From Rhodocyclales bacterium (GTDB lineage: Bacteria > Pseudomonadota > Gammaproteobacteria > Burkholderiales > Rhodocyclaceae), in the NCBI GenBank assembly GCA_028292485.1, contig JAQGMG010000005.1, positions 183,252-247,251 of the forward strand: DNA of 64,000 nt, read 5' to 3'. Under the pieces are notes generated by a model that searched no databases, was not told the DNA's origin, and saw only the letters and a list, made by a program, of their open reading frames with translations. A program made the translations under genes and the position numbers. This document shows positions 18,276 through 26,541 of the stretch, piece by piece; position 1 is the stretch's first letter; every line of letters starts with the position of its first letter.

Positions 18276-18311
18276 GCAAAAGGCCCCGGCGCAAGCGCCG
18301 GGGCCTTTTGC
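18276..18311 (+). terminator. Rho-independent terminator after the tRNAs
   Basis: A very stable hairpin with 17-base perfect arms (GCAAAAGGCCCCGGCGC and its complement) and a minimal AA loop, where the arm ends provide A and T tracts on both strands. It can terminate both the tRNA-fMet transcript and the convergent wcaJ-like gene. Confidence 0.92.
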
Positions 18312-18336
18312 TTTGCGGTGTCCGGATAACGCTTTT

Positions 18337-19749
18337 TCAGTAGGCCGAGGCGTCGTTCGCCACCAGCCCGACAGTGCGCAGGATGATCTTTATGTCCAGC
18401 GCCACTGACCAGTTGCGCAGGTATTGCAGGTCGTACTCGATGCGTTTCTCCATCTTGTCCACCGTGTCGGTCTCGCCCCGGTAGCCGTTGACCTGCGCCC
18501 AGCCCGTAATGCCGGGTTTGACCTTGTGCCGCACCATGTAGCCTTTGACCAGCTTGCGGTACATCTCGTTGTGCGCGACAGCATGCGGGCGCGGGCCGAC
18601 GATGCTCATCCTGCCTTGCAGCACATTCACGAATTGCGGCAGTTCATCCAGCGAGGTCTTGCGGATGAATGCGCCAAAGGGCGTAATGCGGTCGTCATTG
18701 CGTGACGCCTGCTTCACCACCGCACCGTCTTCAGTCACTTTCATCGAGCGGAACTTGTAGACGAGGATTTCCTTGCCATCGAGGCCGTATCGCCGCTGAC
18801 GGAAGATCGTGGGTCCGGGCGAAGTGAGCTTTACGCCGATAGCCACGGCGAGAAGTATCGGCGCGATCATCATCAGGATGAGGCTTGCCAGGACGATGTC
18901 CGAGCAGCGCTTGGCGATGCCATTCAGGCCGGTGAATGGTGTTTCGCAGACGGACACCACGGGCACGCCGTGGATCATGTCCATGCGCCCCTGGATGATG
19001 TCGGTGACAAAGATGTCCGGTACGAAAAAAATCGACACGGTCGTGTCCTTGAGCGAATCGAGCAGGCTCAGGATGCGTGGCTGGCTGGCCATCGGTAATG
19101 CCAGATAGATATGGTCGGTGTGGCGGGTCTTGATATATTCGGCGAGATCGTCGAGTTTTCCCAGCAGCGTTTTCTCCCCAAACGCGTCCAGGCGATCATG
19201 TATACGATCATCGAAGAAGCCTTCGCAGGCGATGCCGAGCAACGGATCGTCTTGGAAACTGGCGGCGAGCCGCGCGCCAATGTCGTTACAGCCAACGATG
19301 ACGGCAGACCGTCTATAGCCCTCCATTGCCATGACTTTGGGCATGAGCTTGCGTGCCAGCGCGTGCGTCGCAATTGTCGCCACCGGCAGGATTCCCAGCC
19401 ACTGCCCGATGAATCCGTTTGCAAAGACGTCCAGATAGCCGCTCGCGTAGCCGAAGACGAGCAACACGCCAGCGAGCATCAGCCAGTTGATGACCATGTT
19501 GTTGAGTGTGCTACGCCATGGCTCACGCAGCCGCGCATTGCCGGGGAAGCAAAGCGCGAAGGCGAGAACGCCAAGCAGGACATAAGGCGCCTCGATGTCG
19601 TCGCCGCGCACGACGGCCAGCAGGAACAGCGTCATGACGACGACGGCCGGGTCAAGAAACGTATTGACGATCCCCGTGGTCGAGAAAGCTGCACGCGAGA
19701 TGCTGCCTCGACGATCCATCACAGCAAAAGAATTCGTAGAGGTATTCAT
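18337..19749 (-). CDS. Undecaprenyl-phosphate glucose phosphotransferase (WcaJ-type, EPS initiation)
   Basis: A polyprenyl-phosphate hexose-1-phosphate transferase of 470 residues that starts repeat-unit assembly by loading a sugar phosphate onto undecaprenyl phosphate. The N-terminal half has several membrane helices and a CoA-binding-like Rossmann segment (SAVIVGCNDIGARLAASF). The C-terminal catalytic domain contains KRCSDIVLASLILMMIAP, then SPGPTIFRQRRYGLDG, YKFRSM, TSLDELPQ, and KPGITGWAQVNGYRG with the DTVDKMEKRI tail. The family is the WcaJ type common in EpsL/EpsD-type loci. It diverges from the epsL-like gene, so both probably start in the shared 204-base gap. Glucose as substrate is inferred from the family. 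Confidence 0.92.
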   Translation of the reverse strand: MNTSTNSFAVMDRRGSISRAAFSTTGIVNTFLDPAVVVMTLFLLAVVRGDDIEAPYVLLGVLAFALCFPGNARLREPWRSTLNNMVINWLMLAGVLLVFGYASGYLDVFANGFIGQWLGILPVATIATHALARKLMPKVMAMEGYRRSAVIVGCNDIGARLAASFQDDPLLGIACEGFFDDRIHDRLDAFGEKTLLGKLDDLAEYIKTRHTDHIYLALPMASQPRILSLLDSLKDTTVSIFFVPDIFVTDIIQGRMDMIHGVPVVSVCETPFTGLNGIAKRCSDIVLASLILMMIAPILLAVAIGVKLTSPGPTIFRQRRYGLDGKEILVYKFRSMKVTEDGAVVKQASRNDDRITPFGAFIRKTSLDELPQFVNVLQGRMSIVGPRPHAVAHNEMYRKLVKGYMVRHKVKPGITGWAQVNGYRGETDTVDKMEKRIEYDLQYLRNWSVALDIKIILRTVGLVANDASAY

Positions 19750-19953
19750 GATGCACCGCAGCTACTTACAATAGATACGCACACTCATCGAGTCCGACAT
19801 GGAAGGGACTCCGAGGTGCGCCCCTTGTGGCGCAGAAAACACCACGCCGATAAACGTTGTTTTCTTATGGGTGAACGATCAATGCAAAACGTATGCCGGA
19901 AGCACGAAGCTGCAGCACAAACTTTCAACGGAGCGCTTTTTCCAAAGCTCGCA

Positions 19954-21162
19954 ATGAAGCAGATGACGCGCACTATAGGGCTGGCCCTGTGTGCTGGCGT
20001 GTTTCTGACAGGGCGTGCGTGGGGTGCCGACGTGCCCGAGGGGTTCTCGGTCGTCGCATCGCAAATCTTCACTCACGATGCCAACCTCTATCGCTTGCCC
20101 GATGGGCAGTCGCCAACCATTGCCGGCTTTCCCCAGCAACGCAGCGACACGATATCGACTACTGCAGCACAAGCGATTTTCGAGCACACCTACAGCCTGC
20201 AGAAGGTGCATGGCGATGTGGAGTTGCGTCACAACGCATTCCAGACCTTCGATTATCTCGACTACACCGCGACCAATATTCATGGCTTCTGGGACTGGGC
20301 CTTGGGCAAGCGTCTGAGCGGGCGCGTGAGCGCTTCTCAAGACGAGAGCCTGCGTGCTTTCTCAGACTTCAGCCTCGCCACCAAGAGCGTGAACACCTAT
20401 CGCAGGTTGGCTGTGGACGGCAACTACTGGTTTCATCCGGAATGGTCCACCGGATTCGGTTTTATCCAGGTTGCTAGTCGTTATAGCGATGCACAGTCGG
20501 ACCTGTCCGCCTATGACGAGCGGGCATATGAGGCAAAGCTGAACTTCCGTCCCAGCTCTGGCAACATCATCGCGCTGGTGCTGCGGCAGGCCGATGGCGA
20601 GTATCCCAACAGGATATCCGGCGGCACTGGCGTCAAGGAGTATCGCCAGCGCGACGTGCTGCTGCGTGGCGAGTGGGGCGTGACGGGCCTGAGCCGTCTG
20701 AATGGCTATATCGGGCTGACGCAGCGTGAATATCCTGGCGCCGCCAGCCGCGATTTCAGTGGCGTAACCGGGCGCCTGTCCTATAACTGGCAAGCAACAG
20801 GCAAGCTGAACATCGTGACTACAGTGCGCCGGGAAATCGGCGCACAGGAGGATCTGACCGACAACTACGTCGTGACGACGGCAGCGGGGATGAATGCCAC
20901 ATGGCAGTTCAGCGCGCTGTTTGCCATTGGCGGCTCGCTTGAGTCTCGCTATCGCGACTACGGCGGCGATCCGGGCTTCGGGCTGTCGCCAGCCGTGGGG
21001 CGCAATGATCGTACTGACACCGTTGGCGTAAGCCTCAAATACACCCCCGTGCGTTGGCTGGGCGTCACGCTCGGTGTGCAGCGAGAAGCGCGCACGGCAG
21101 ACAACAGCGCCTCGGATTACAAGGACACCATCGTCGGGCTCGCGGCGACGGCGCGTTTCTGA
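19954..21162 (+). CDS. epsL: EpsL-type outer-membrane beta-barrel protein of exopolysaccharide biosynthesis
   Basis: A 402-residue exported protein. The signal peptide is visible from ATG 19954 (MKQMTRTIGLALCAGVFL, then cleavage near RAWGA-DVPEG). The rest is rich in alternating aromatic/polar beta strands typical of an outer-membrane barrel (DVELRHNAFQTFDYLDYTATN, TVRREIGAQEDLTDNY) and ends in a terminal phenylalanine (VGLAATARF), the usual barrel C-terminal signal. This fits the EpsL family found with exosortase-B loci. Other starts at 19882 and 19963 are possible. It diverges from the WcaJ-type gene and heads the forward EPS genes. Confidence 0.82.
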   Translation: MKQMTRTIGLALCAGVFLTGRAWGADVPEGFSVVASQIFTHDANLYRLPDGQSPTIAGFPQQRSDTISTTAAQAIFEHTYSLQKVHGDVELRHNAFQTFDYLDYTATNIHGFWDWALGKRLSGRVSASQDESLRAFSDFSLATKSVNTYRRLAVDGNYWFHPEWSTGFGFIQVASRYSDAQSDLSAYDERAYEAKLNFRPSSGNIIALVLRQADGEYPNRISGGTGVKEYRQRDVLLRGEWGVTGLSRLNGYIGLTQREYPGAASRDFSGVTGRLSYNWQATGKLNIVTTVRREIGAQEDLTDNYVVTTAAGMNATWQFSALFAIGGSLESRYRDYGGDPGFGLSPAVGRNDRTDTVGVSLKYTPVRWLGVTLGVQREARTADNSASDYKDTIVGLAATARF

Positions 21163-21566
21163 TTCCTGGCCCAGCGTCCTCCAGGCTCGAGAGGTTTCTG
21201 TGGGGAGTCGGGGCGGCTGGCTTTCGCGACTGCGTCGAAAGTATCGCCCACTCAGCTTGCAAACAGTTACTGCTTGCTGCGGCGCGGTACGTATTTTGCT
21301 GACGGGCGAAACCGACGTTTCAAAATAACGAAATGCCCTGTAATCAAGCAGGCATGCACTTCTTTGAAGCGTAGCGCTCGTCGAATGAATTTACACGAGC
21401 GTTAAAAACGTCGCGAATCGATGTGTGTATGCGGCAGTGCAGCATCCGCACGAAAGCGTGGCGGTGGGCGTTTACACCTATTGTATTTTTACATGGCACA
21501 TGTCTTGCATTAAGCGGTTGAGCGCTTGTATATACACAGCGACGCTTAACACTGCAGGGGAACGCC
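21163..21566. other. 404-base intergenic region before the first PEP-CTERM gene
   Basis: No convincing gene. It holds the sigma-54 promoter at 21494-21509 and a 47-base leader, in which TTAAGCG (21510-21516) and CGCTTAA (21543-21549) form a perfect 7-bp inverted repeat around the likely start of transcription. No sigma-54 enhancer site was recognised upstream. Confidence 0.5.
21494..21509 (+). promoter_or_regulatory. Sigma-54 promoter of the PEP-CTERM gene
   Basis: TGGCAC-ATGTC-TTGC followed by A is an exact match to the RpoN consensus TGGCAC-N5-TTGC. The invariant GG (21495-21496) and GC (21507-21508) have the required 10-base spacing. The ATG of the PEP-CTERM gene is about 58 bases after the -12 box. 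Sigma-54 control, through the PrsK/PrsR two-component system, is known for PEP-CTERM genes in floc-forming relatives. Confidence 0.88.
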
Positions 21567-22100
21567 ATGACGCTCAAACGCACTCTCGCCAGTCTGATCT
21601 TGTTGTCGAGTATTTTTTTAACAGCGCCGGTTAATGCCGTTGTAATTTCCAACTGGGGAAGCCAGGACCCCGAGGCACCCGCGACCCGATCAGACCGGAT
21701 TGCCTCCCCGACGCATCAGACCAGTGTCAGTCAGGAAGCGACTGCCCGCGGCACAAGCAGATCAGCTACGGCCCGGCAGGCGGATTATCGTTTCTCGCTC
21801 TTCGGAATCGGTCTCTCGACAGCTTCCCTCTCTTCGTTCATCTCGAGCATTGGCATCAAATCGTCCAGCAACAATTCAGGCGTTCTCAATACCGTCGCTG
21901 ACAATGCTCCTTATGCATATGGCGTCAATCAACGGACTTTCTCCAGCCTGGTGCCGCAAGAGGATCGCTACAAAGATCTGGGTCAGGCCGTGGCAGTCCC
22001 GGCGTTGCCGGAAGCCTCCGAGTCCGAGAGTTACGCGCTCCTGTTGGCCGGCCTCTGCATGATCGGCATGATTGCCTATCGTCGCTTCGACAATCGCTGA
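21567..22100 (+). CDS. PEP-CTERM sorting-domain protein
   Basis: A 177-residue secreted protein with an N-terminal signal peptide (LASLILLSSIFLTAPVNA). The middle is low-complexity and rich in Ser, Thr and Asn. The C-terminal sorting signal starts with PEAS, then a hydrophobic helix (YALLLAGLCMIGMIAY) and ends in basic residues (RRFDNR). This is the tripartite PEP-CTERM signal recognised by an exosortase, which would anchor or process the protein at the envelope. GGGGAA precedes the ATG. No exosortase gene is in the window. The body matches no domain I recognise; a matrix or floc protein role is inferred from location and promoter. Confidence 0.85.
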   Translation: MTLKRTLASLILLSSIFLTAPVNAVVISNWGSQDPEAPATRSDRIASPTHQTSVSQEATARGTSRSATARQADYRFSLFGIGLSTASLSSFISSIGIKSSSNNSGVLNTVADNAPYAYGVNQRTFSSLVPQEDRYKDLGQAVAVPALPEASESESYALLLAGLCMIGMIAYRRFDNR

Positions 22101-22295
22101 GACGGTTTCAGCGGAAAGCACTGTGCAAGCTGCTGTGCGCAGCGCGCAAGCCCGTGTCGGAATATGGGTCTCAGTGCGCGGAAATGAATATTCATCCGCT
22201 GCGGATATGGAATCGGACCGTCGGGTTTGATGGCAGCACCTTGCGCGCCGTCAGAGCAGTAATTCATCAGTTTCAAGCAGGAGCATTCAAGCATT

Positions 22296-23153
22296 ATGAG
22301 TAGCCGCATCGCCCTTCTGGTTTTGATGACTTGCCTGACGCTGGTTCTTTCAGCCTGCGGACGAGCCAGCGCCGTCGGCAAGCAGCCAGGGCTGGTCGCG
22401 ACGGTTGCGGGCAAAGAGATCTTTGCCGATCAGGTCGAAGCATTGCAGAGCAAGCATCCGGTCGCGGCCGATGACGTGGCGGCTGCGCCCGATAGCGAAG
22501 CGCTTGAGCGGCTTATCGACGAAGAGCTGCTGGCCAAACGGGCGATCGAGCAAAAACTCGACAGCAATCCAGACGTGCAGCAGCAACTCGAAGCGGCACG
22601 GCGCGCCGTGCTCGCGCGTGCTCTTGGAGATTCACTGGCGGCAGAAGAGTCTTCGGTGGCGCCTGCCGACGTGAAAGAGTTCTTCAACAAGAATCCTCAT
22701 CTGTTCGCCAAGCGTCGCATCTACACCTTGATCGAGGCCAATGTTCGCTGCTTGCCACAAGAGGCCAAGGCTGTGACGCAGCAACTTGCCAGTGCAGGCG
22801 GTTTGACTGATGCCATCGCCTGGATGCACGGCAAGCACATTGCAGTGACCACAAGCCGCGGCCGCAAACCCGCAGAGCAATTGTCGCTGGATCTGTTGCC
22901 ACGCTTTGCTGCGATGAAAGATGGCGACATTGCGTATATGTCGATGCCGGGCGGCCTGACCATTATTCAATTGCAATCGTCGGTTGAAGAACCCATTGCA
23001 GAGGCCGATGCAACGCCAGTCATTGTCCGGTACCTGGCTAGCCAGCGTCGCGCAACGCTGCTTGGCAAAGAGCTCAGGCGTCTGCGTGAAGCCAATGCCA
23101 TCGAATACCACGGTGAATACACCAGGCTGGCGGGCACGCCTGCCGGCACCTGA
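22296..23153 (+). CDS. epsD: EpsD-type peptidyl-prolyl cis-trans isomerase lipoprotein
   Basis: A 285-residue lipoprotein. The signal peptide ends in a lipobox LSAC with the lipidated cysteine at residue 21. The body resembles SurA/PpiD-type parvulin foldases of the EpsD family: a helical N-terminal chaperone part (VAGKEIFADQVEALQSKHP, LERLIDEELLAKRAIEQKL) and a shortened PPIase-like part after residue 130. It probably assists folding of the EPS secretion proteins in the periplasm. It is 47 bases upstream of the epsE export gene in the same operon. Confidence 0.85.
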   Translation: MSSRIALLVLMTCLTLVLSACGRASAVGKQPGLVATVAGKEIFADQVEALQSKHPVAADDVAAAPDSEALERLIDEELLAKRAIEQKLDSNPDVQQQLEAARRAVLARALGDSLAAEESSVAPADVKEFFNKNPHLFAKRRIYTLIEANVRCLPQEAKAVTQQLASAGGLTDAIAWMHGKHIAVTTSRGRKPAEQLSLDLLPRFAAMKDGDIAYMSMPGGLTIIQLQSSVEEPIAEADATPVIVRYLASQRRATLLGKELRRLREANAIEYHGEYTRLAGTPAGT

Positions 23154-23200
23154 GCCTTGGCTACATCGGCTATGAAAAATACATACTCGCCAACGCCATC

Positions 23201-24046
23201 ATGAGAAAAATAAAATCGCGCTTGCACGCCATCTTGCTGTTCACGGGACTGATGGATTACGGCGTGGCCTTGCTGTATGGCCTGTTGCTGATGATGGCCT
23301 CCGTTGCCAGCGCTGCCGGTAACGCCGAATACCTGTTAGGCGCCGGCGACGTAGTCCGGGTCACGGTGCATCAGAATCCCGACCTCACCACCGAGGCCCG
23401 CATCTCCGAAAACGGCGTCATAAGCTTTCCATTGATTGGCAGCGTCAATCTGGGCGGTCTCAGCGTGACGGCGGCCGAGCAACGCATTGCCAGCCAGCTA
23501 CGCGATGGGCGTTTCGTATTGCAGCCGCAGGTCACGCTGCTGCCATTGCAGATGCGCAGCAACCTTGTCACCGTGCTGGGCAACGTCAATCATCCGGGCA
23601 GGTATCCGCTCGATAGCGCTGGCTTGCGCCTTTCAGACATGCTGGCCATGGCTGGGGGTGTCATGCCGACCGGGGCAGATATCGTCACTCTGCAGAGAAC
23701 GGTCGACGGCAAACGCCAAACGCGCCAGGTCGACATTCCGCGCATGTTCCGGCCGGACGGCGAGGGTGATGAAGTGTTGATGAACAACGACACCATCTTT
23801 GTCGGCCCGGCGCCCACCTTCTACATCTACGGCGAAGTGCAGAAGCCGGGGGCATTCAAGCTCGAGCGCCAGATGAGCGTGATGCAGGGCTTGGCCACAG
23901 GCGGCGGTGTCACGTTGCGCGGCACTGTGCGCGGGCTCGTTGTGCATCGGCGCAGCGCCGACGGCAAGCTCCTGGTCGTCACGCCCGGCCTCGACGACAT
24001 TCTCCAGCCGGACGATGTCATCTACGTCAAAGAGAGCCTGTTTTGA
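23201..24046 (+). CDS. epsE: Polysaccharide export outer-membrane protein EpsE (Wza-like, SLBB)
   Basis: A 281-residue polysaccharide export protein. An N-terminal hydrophobic signal (YGLLLMMASVASAAG) precedes the poly-export domain (YLLGAGDVVRVTVHQNPDLT, SENGVISFPLIGSVNLGGLS), followed by SLBB repeats (VTVLGNVNHPGRYPLDS, FYIYGEVQKPGAFKLERQMS). Wza-type proteins form the outer-membrane export channel. No lipobox is obvious here, as in several EpsE members. It is followed by epsF after 40 bases. Confidence 0.92.
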   Translation: MRKIKSRLHAILLFTGLMDYGVALLYGLLLMMASVASAAGNAEYLLGAGDVVRVTVHQNPDLTTEARISENGVISFPLIGSVNLGGLSVTAAEQRIASQLRDGRFVLQPQVTLLPLQMRSNLVTVLGNVNHPGRYPLDSAGLRLSDMLAMAGGVMPTGADIVTLQRTVDGKRQTRQVDIPRMFRPDGEGDEVLMNNDTIFVGPAPTFYIYGEVQKPGAFKLERQMSVMQGLATGGGVTLRGTVRGLVVHRRSADGKLLVVTPGLDDILQPDDVIYVKESLF

Positions 24047-24086
24047 TGCGCGCCACAGCCCCTCAACTTTCGCGGATGACAAAGAC

Positions 24087-25460
24087 ATGAGCCTTCAACA
24101 ATTCCTGCTGGCGTTGCGCGCGTGGCGATGGGTCGTCTTCAGCGTCATGCTGGTCGTCGTAGCTACCGCCGTGGCTGTCAGCCTGGTGCTGCCCAAGACA
24201 TATCAGGCTTCGTCCTCCGTCGTAGTCGACGTCAAATCCTCCGATCCGGTTGTCGGTTCGCTCATGCCGAACCAGATGTTGCCGGGCTACATGGCCACAC
24301 AGATCGACATCATCAGCAGCCCGCGTGTGGCGCGCCACGTCGTCAAGACCTTGAAGCTCGATCAGGACCCGGCCATTCGAGAGGAGTGGCGGGTCGCCAC
24401 CAAGGGGCGCGGCGAAGTCGAGACATGGGTAGCCGATGATTTGCAGAAGCGCCTGGAAGTGCGTCCCGCGCGCGAAAGCAGCGTCATCAGCATTGCCTAC
24501 TCCGGGCCGGACGCCGCGCAGGCTGCAAGGCTCGCCAACGCCTTCGCGCAGGCCTACATCGACGTCAATCTCGAACTCAAGGTCGACCCTGCGCGGCAGT
24601 ACGCGGCATGGTTTGACGAACGCAACAAGTCCTTGCGCGGCGAACTCGAAGCGGCTCAGAAAAAGCTATCCGATTTTCAACAGGCCCAGGGCATCGTCGC
24701 GACAGACGAGCGCCTGGACCTTGAGAGCGCGCGTCTGGCCGAGCTTTCCAGCCAGCTGAGCAGCGCGCAATCGTTGCGTGCAGATTCGCAGTCACGAGAG
24801 CGTCAGACCGTGCATCCCGAAACCTTGCCCGAGGTCGTGCAAAACAACCTGATACAGAACCTGCGAGCCGACCTGTCGCGGCTGGAAGCCGAGCGCGATC
24901 AGGTTTCCGCGCGCTTCGGCCCCAACCATCCCGATTTCAAGAAGGTCGCCGCCGAGCTGACCGCCGTACGCGAGCGGCTGTCGCTGGAAACGCAGCGCAT
25001 CGCCAATTCGCTGGGCACCGCCAATCGCGTCAGCACCTCACGCGAGGCCGATGTCCGCGCTGCGCTGGAAACGCAGAAAAAGCGCGTCCTCGAACTCAAG
25101 GCACAGCGTGATCAGATTGCCGTGCTGCAACGTGACGTCGAAAGCGCTCAGCATGCCTACGATCTGGTCACGCAGCGTCAGGCGCAGACCAACCTCGAAA
25201 GCGAAAACCGGCAGACCAATATTGCCGTCCTGACTTATGCCGTACCGCCACTGCGAGCCTCCGGCCCCAAGATCATCGTCAACACTTTGTTTTCCATCGT
25301 TCTCGGTGCATTGCTTGGAATCGCCGCCGCCTTGCTGCTCGAGTTTTCAAACCGCCGCATCCGTTCCGAAGAAGACCTCGCCGCTTCACTCGGTCTGCCT
25401 GTGCTGGCCAGCCTCGACGGTCCCCGTCATGGCTGGTTTGCATCGACGGCTCCCGCGTAA
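24087..25460 (+). CDS. epsF: Chain-length determinant protein EpsF (Wzz-type)
   Basis: An inner-membrane co-polymerase of 457 residues from ATG 24087 (MSLQQFLLALRAWRW); the open frame upstream is a shadow of epsE. It has a first membrane helix near residues 15-35, a Wzz periplasmic domain, a long coiled coil (about 180-400, with LSSQLSSAQSLRADSQSRE and AALETQKKRVLELKAQRDQ) and a second membrane helix near residues 405-430. The tyrosine kinase part is a separate gene, epsG, immediately downstream, so this is a split Wzc system. It controls polymer length together with EpsG. Confidence 0.92.
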   Translation: MSLQQFLLALRAWRWVVFSVMLVVVATAVAVSLVLPKTYQASSSVVVDVKSSDPVVGSLMPNQMLPGYMATQIDIISSPRVARHVVKTLKLDQDPAIREEWRVATKGRGEVETWVADDLQKRLEVRPARESSVISIAYSGPDAAQAARLANAFAQAYIDVNLELKVDPARQYAAWFDERNKSLRGELEAAQKKLSDFQQAQGIVATDERLDLESARLAELSSQLSSAQSLRADSQSRERQTVHPETLPEVVQNNLIQNLRADLSRLEAERDQVSARFGPNHPDFKKVAAELTAVRERLSLETQRIANSLGTANRVSTSREADVRAALETQKKRVLELKAQRDQIAVLQRDVESAQHAYDLVTQRQAQTNLESENRQTNIAVLTYAVPPLRASGPKIIVNTLFSIVLGALLGIAAALLLEFSNRRIRSEEDLAASLGLPVLASLDGPRHGWFASTAPA

Positions 25461-25479
25461 GTCCGCATCAGGAAATATC

Positions 25480-26358
25480 ATGCATATATCATCATTGCCA
25501 CGCGAGGTGACATCCCGGCAGCTGAATGAACGGGCGATCGGTGCAATTCTTATCGATAGCGATCGCCTGCGTCCGCCAGACGCGGAGCGCATCCTGCGGC
25601 TGCAGCGCGAGAAGGGTATGCGCTTTGGCGAAGCGGGGCTTGCACTCGGCGTGCTCACGCAGGCGGATATTGATTTCGCGATCTCGCGGCAGTTCGACTA
25701 CGCTTATCTTGCTGCAGACGACACCAGCGTCAGCCGCGAGGTCGTTGCCGCTTTCCAGCCCTTTACGCCGCTCGTCGAGCAATTGCGCGTCTTGCGCAGT
25801 CAGCTGATGTTGCGCTGGCTCACCGGCGAGCCACAACGCAAGACCATTGTCGTCGCCAGCCCACAGCGCGGCGATGGTCGCAGTTACGTGGCGGCCAATC
25901 TTGCTGTCGTGTTCTCTCAACTCGGCGAGCGCACATTGCTCATCGACGCCGACCTGCGCAACGCTTCACAGCATCGCTATTTCAAACTCGACAATCGCGT
26001 CGGCCTCGTCAATGCACTGACCGGCCGGACGGGCGAGGAGATTGCCCGGCCGATTCCCGGCCTGCGAGATCTCTCCGTGATGACGTCCGGCGCCTTGCCG
26101 CCCAACCCGCAAGAACTGCTTGCAAAGGCACAGTTCGGTCAGTTGCTTGAGAGTGTCTCCAATTCATACGACATCGTCATTGTCGACACCTCTGCGGGCA
26201 CCGTGGCGGCCGATGTCGAGCTGGTCGCAGCGCGCGCCGGAGCAGCAATGATAGTTGCGCGCAAGAACCACACTTCGGCCGCGAGCGCGCGCGACCTGGT
26301 TGAACGCCTCACCCGCAACAAGATCCAGATACCCGGCTCGGTCCTGAACAGTCTTTGA
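25480..26358 (+). CDS. epsG: EpsG-type bacterial tyrosine (BY) kinase partner of EpsF
   Basis: A 292-residue CpsD/CapB-like ATPase from ATG 25480, 20 bases after epsF. The P-loop is SPQRGDGRSYVAANLA, in which arginine sits where Walker A normally has Lys (GDGRS); this variation is common in EpsG. Walker A' is LLIDADLRNASQ and Walker B is YDIVIVDTSAG. The first 90 residues form an N-terminal extension (RILRLQREKGMRFGEAGLALGVLTQADI), similar to the type II secretion E N-domain helix bundle. No tyrosine-rich tail is present: the C terminus ends IQIPGSVLNSL, so autophosphorylation of the typical kind is uncertain. Confidence 0.88.
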   Translation: MHISSLPREVTSRQLNERAIGAILIDSDRLRPPDAERILRLQREKGMRFGEAGLALGVLTQADIDFAISRQFDYAYLAADDTSVSREVVAAFQPFTPLVEQLRVLRSQLMLRWLTGEPQRKTIVVASPQRGDGRSYVAANLAVVFSQLGERTLLIDADLRNASQHRYFKLDNRVGLVNALTGRTGEEIARPIPGLRDLSVMTSGALPPNPQELLAKAQFGQLLESVSNSYDIVIVDTSAGTVAADVELVAARAGAAMIVARKNHTSAASARDLVERLTRNKIQIPGSVLNSL

Positions 26359-26393
26359 GCATGATCCGTCCTCTGAACCCACCAGTCACCTTA

Positions 26394-26515
26394 GAAGCCA
26401 TAACAAAATGGGCTGCGCACCCGGCTAGCGTTGTTGGCTCGCTCGCCGTGCCCATGCACTGCTCTGCGCGAGCCGCCTAGCCAACCAGCTGCTCGCTCCA
26501 TTTTGTTATGGCTTC
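26394..26515. repeat. 122-base element with perfect 18-bp terminal inverted repeats
   Basis: Arms 26394-26411 and 26498-26515 are exact reverse complements (GAAGCCATAACAAAATGG). The 86-base interior is itself partly self-complementary (GGCTAG..GGCTCGC against CGAGCC..CTAGCC), so the whole could fold into one long imperfect hairpin. It sits between epsG and kdsA. It has no T-tract after the right arm, no target-site duplication that I can see, and no coding potential. Confidence 0.8.
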
Positions 26516-26541
26516 ATATTGCACCTTGCTCAGGAGAGATC

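Noticed and set aside
19880..19900. Reverse-strand sigma-54-like site ahead of the WcaJ-type gene (CGGCAT-N5-TTGC)
   Set aside because: Spacing is right but the -24 box matches at only 4 of 6 bases; too weak without supporting data.
22229..22244. Sigma-54-like TGGCAG-CACC-TTGC upstream of epsD
   Set aside because: Only 9 bases lie between GG and GC instead of 10, which RpoN normally does not tolerate, so it was not called.
26394..26515. Insertion sequence at the 26.4 kb inverted repeat
   Set aside because: No transposase frame and no visible target-site duplication, so only a repeat was called.
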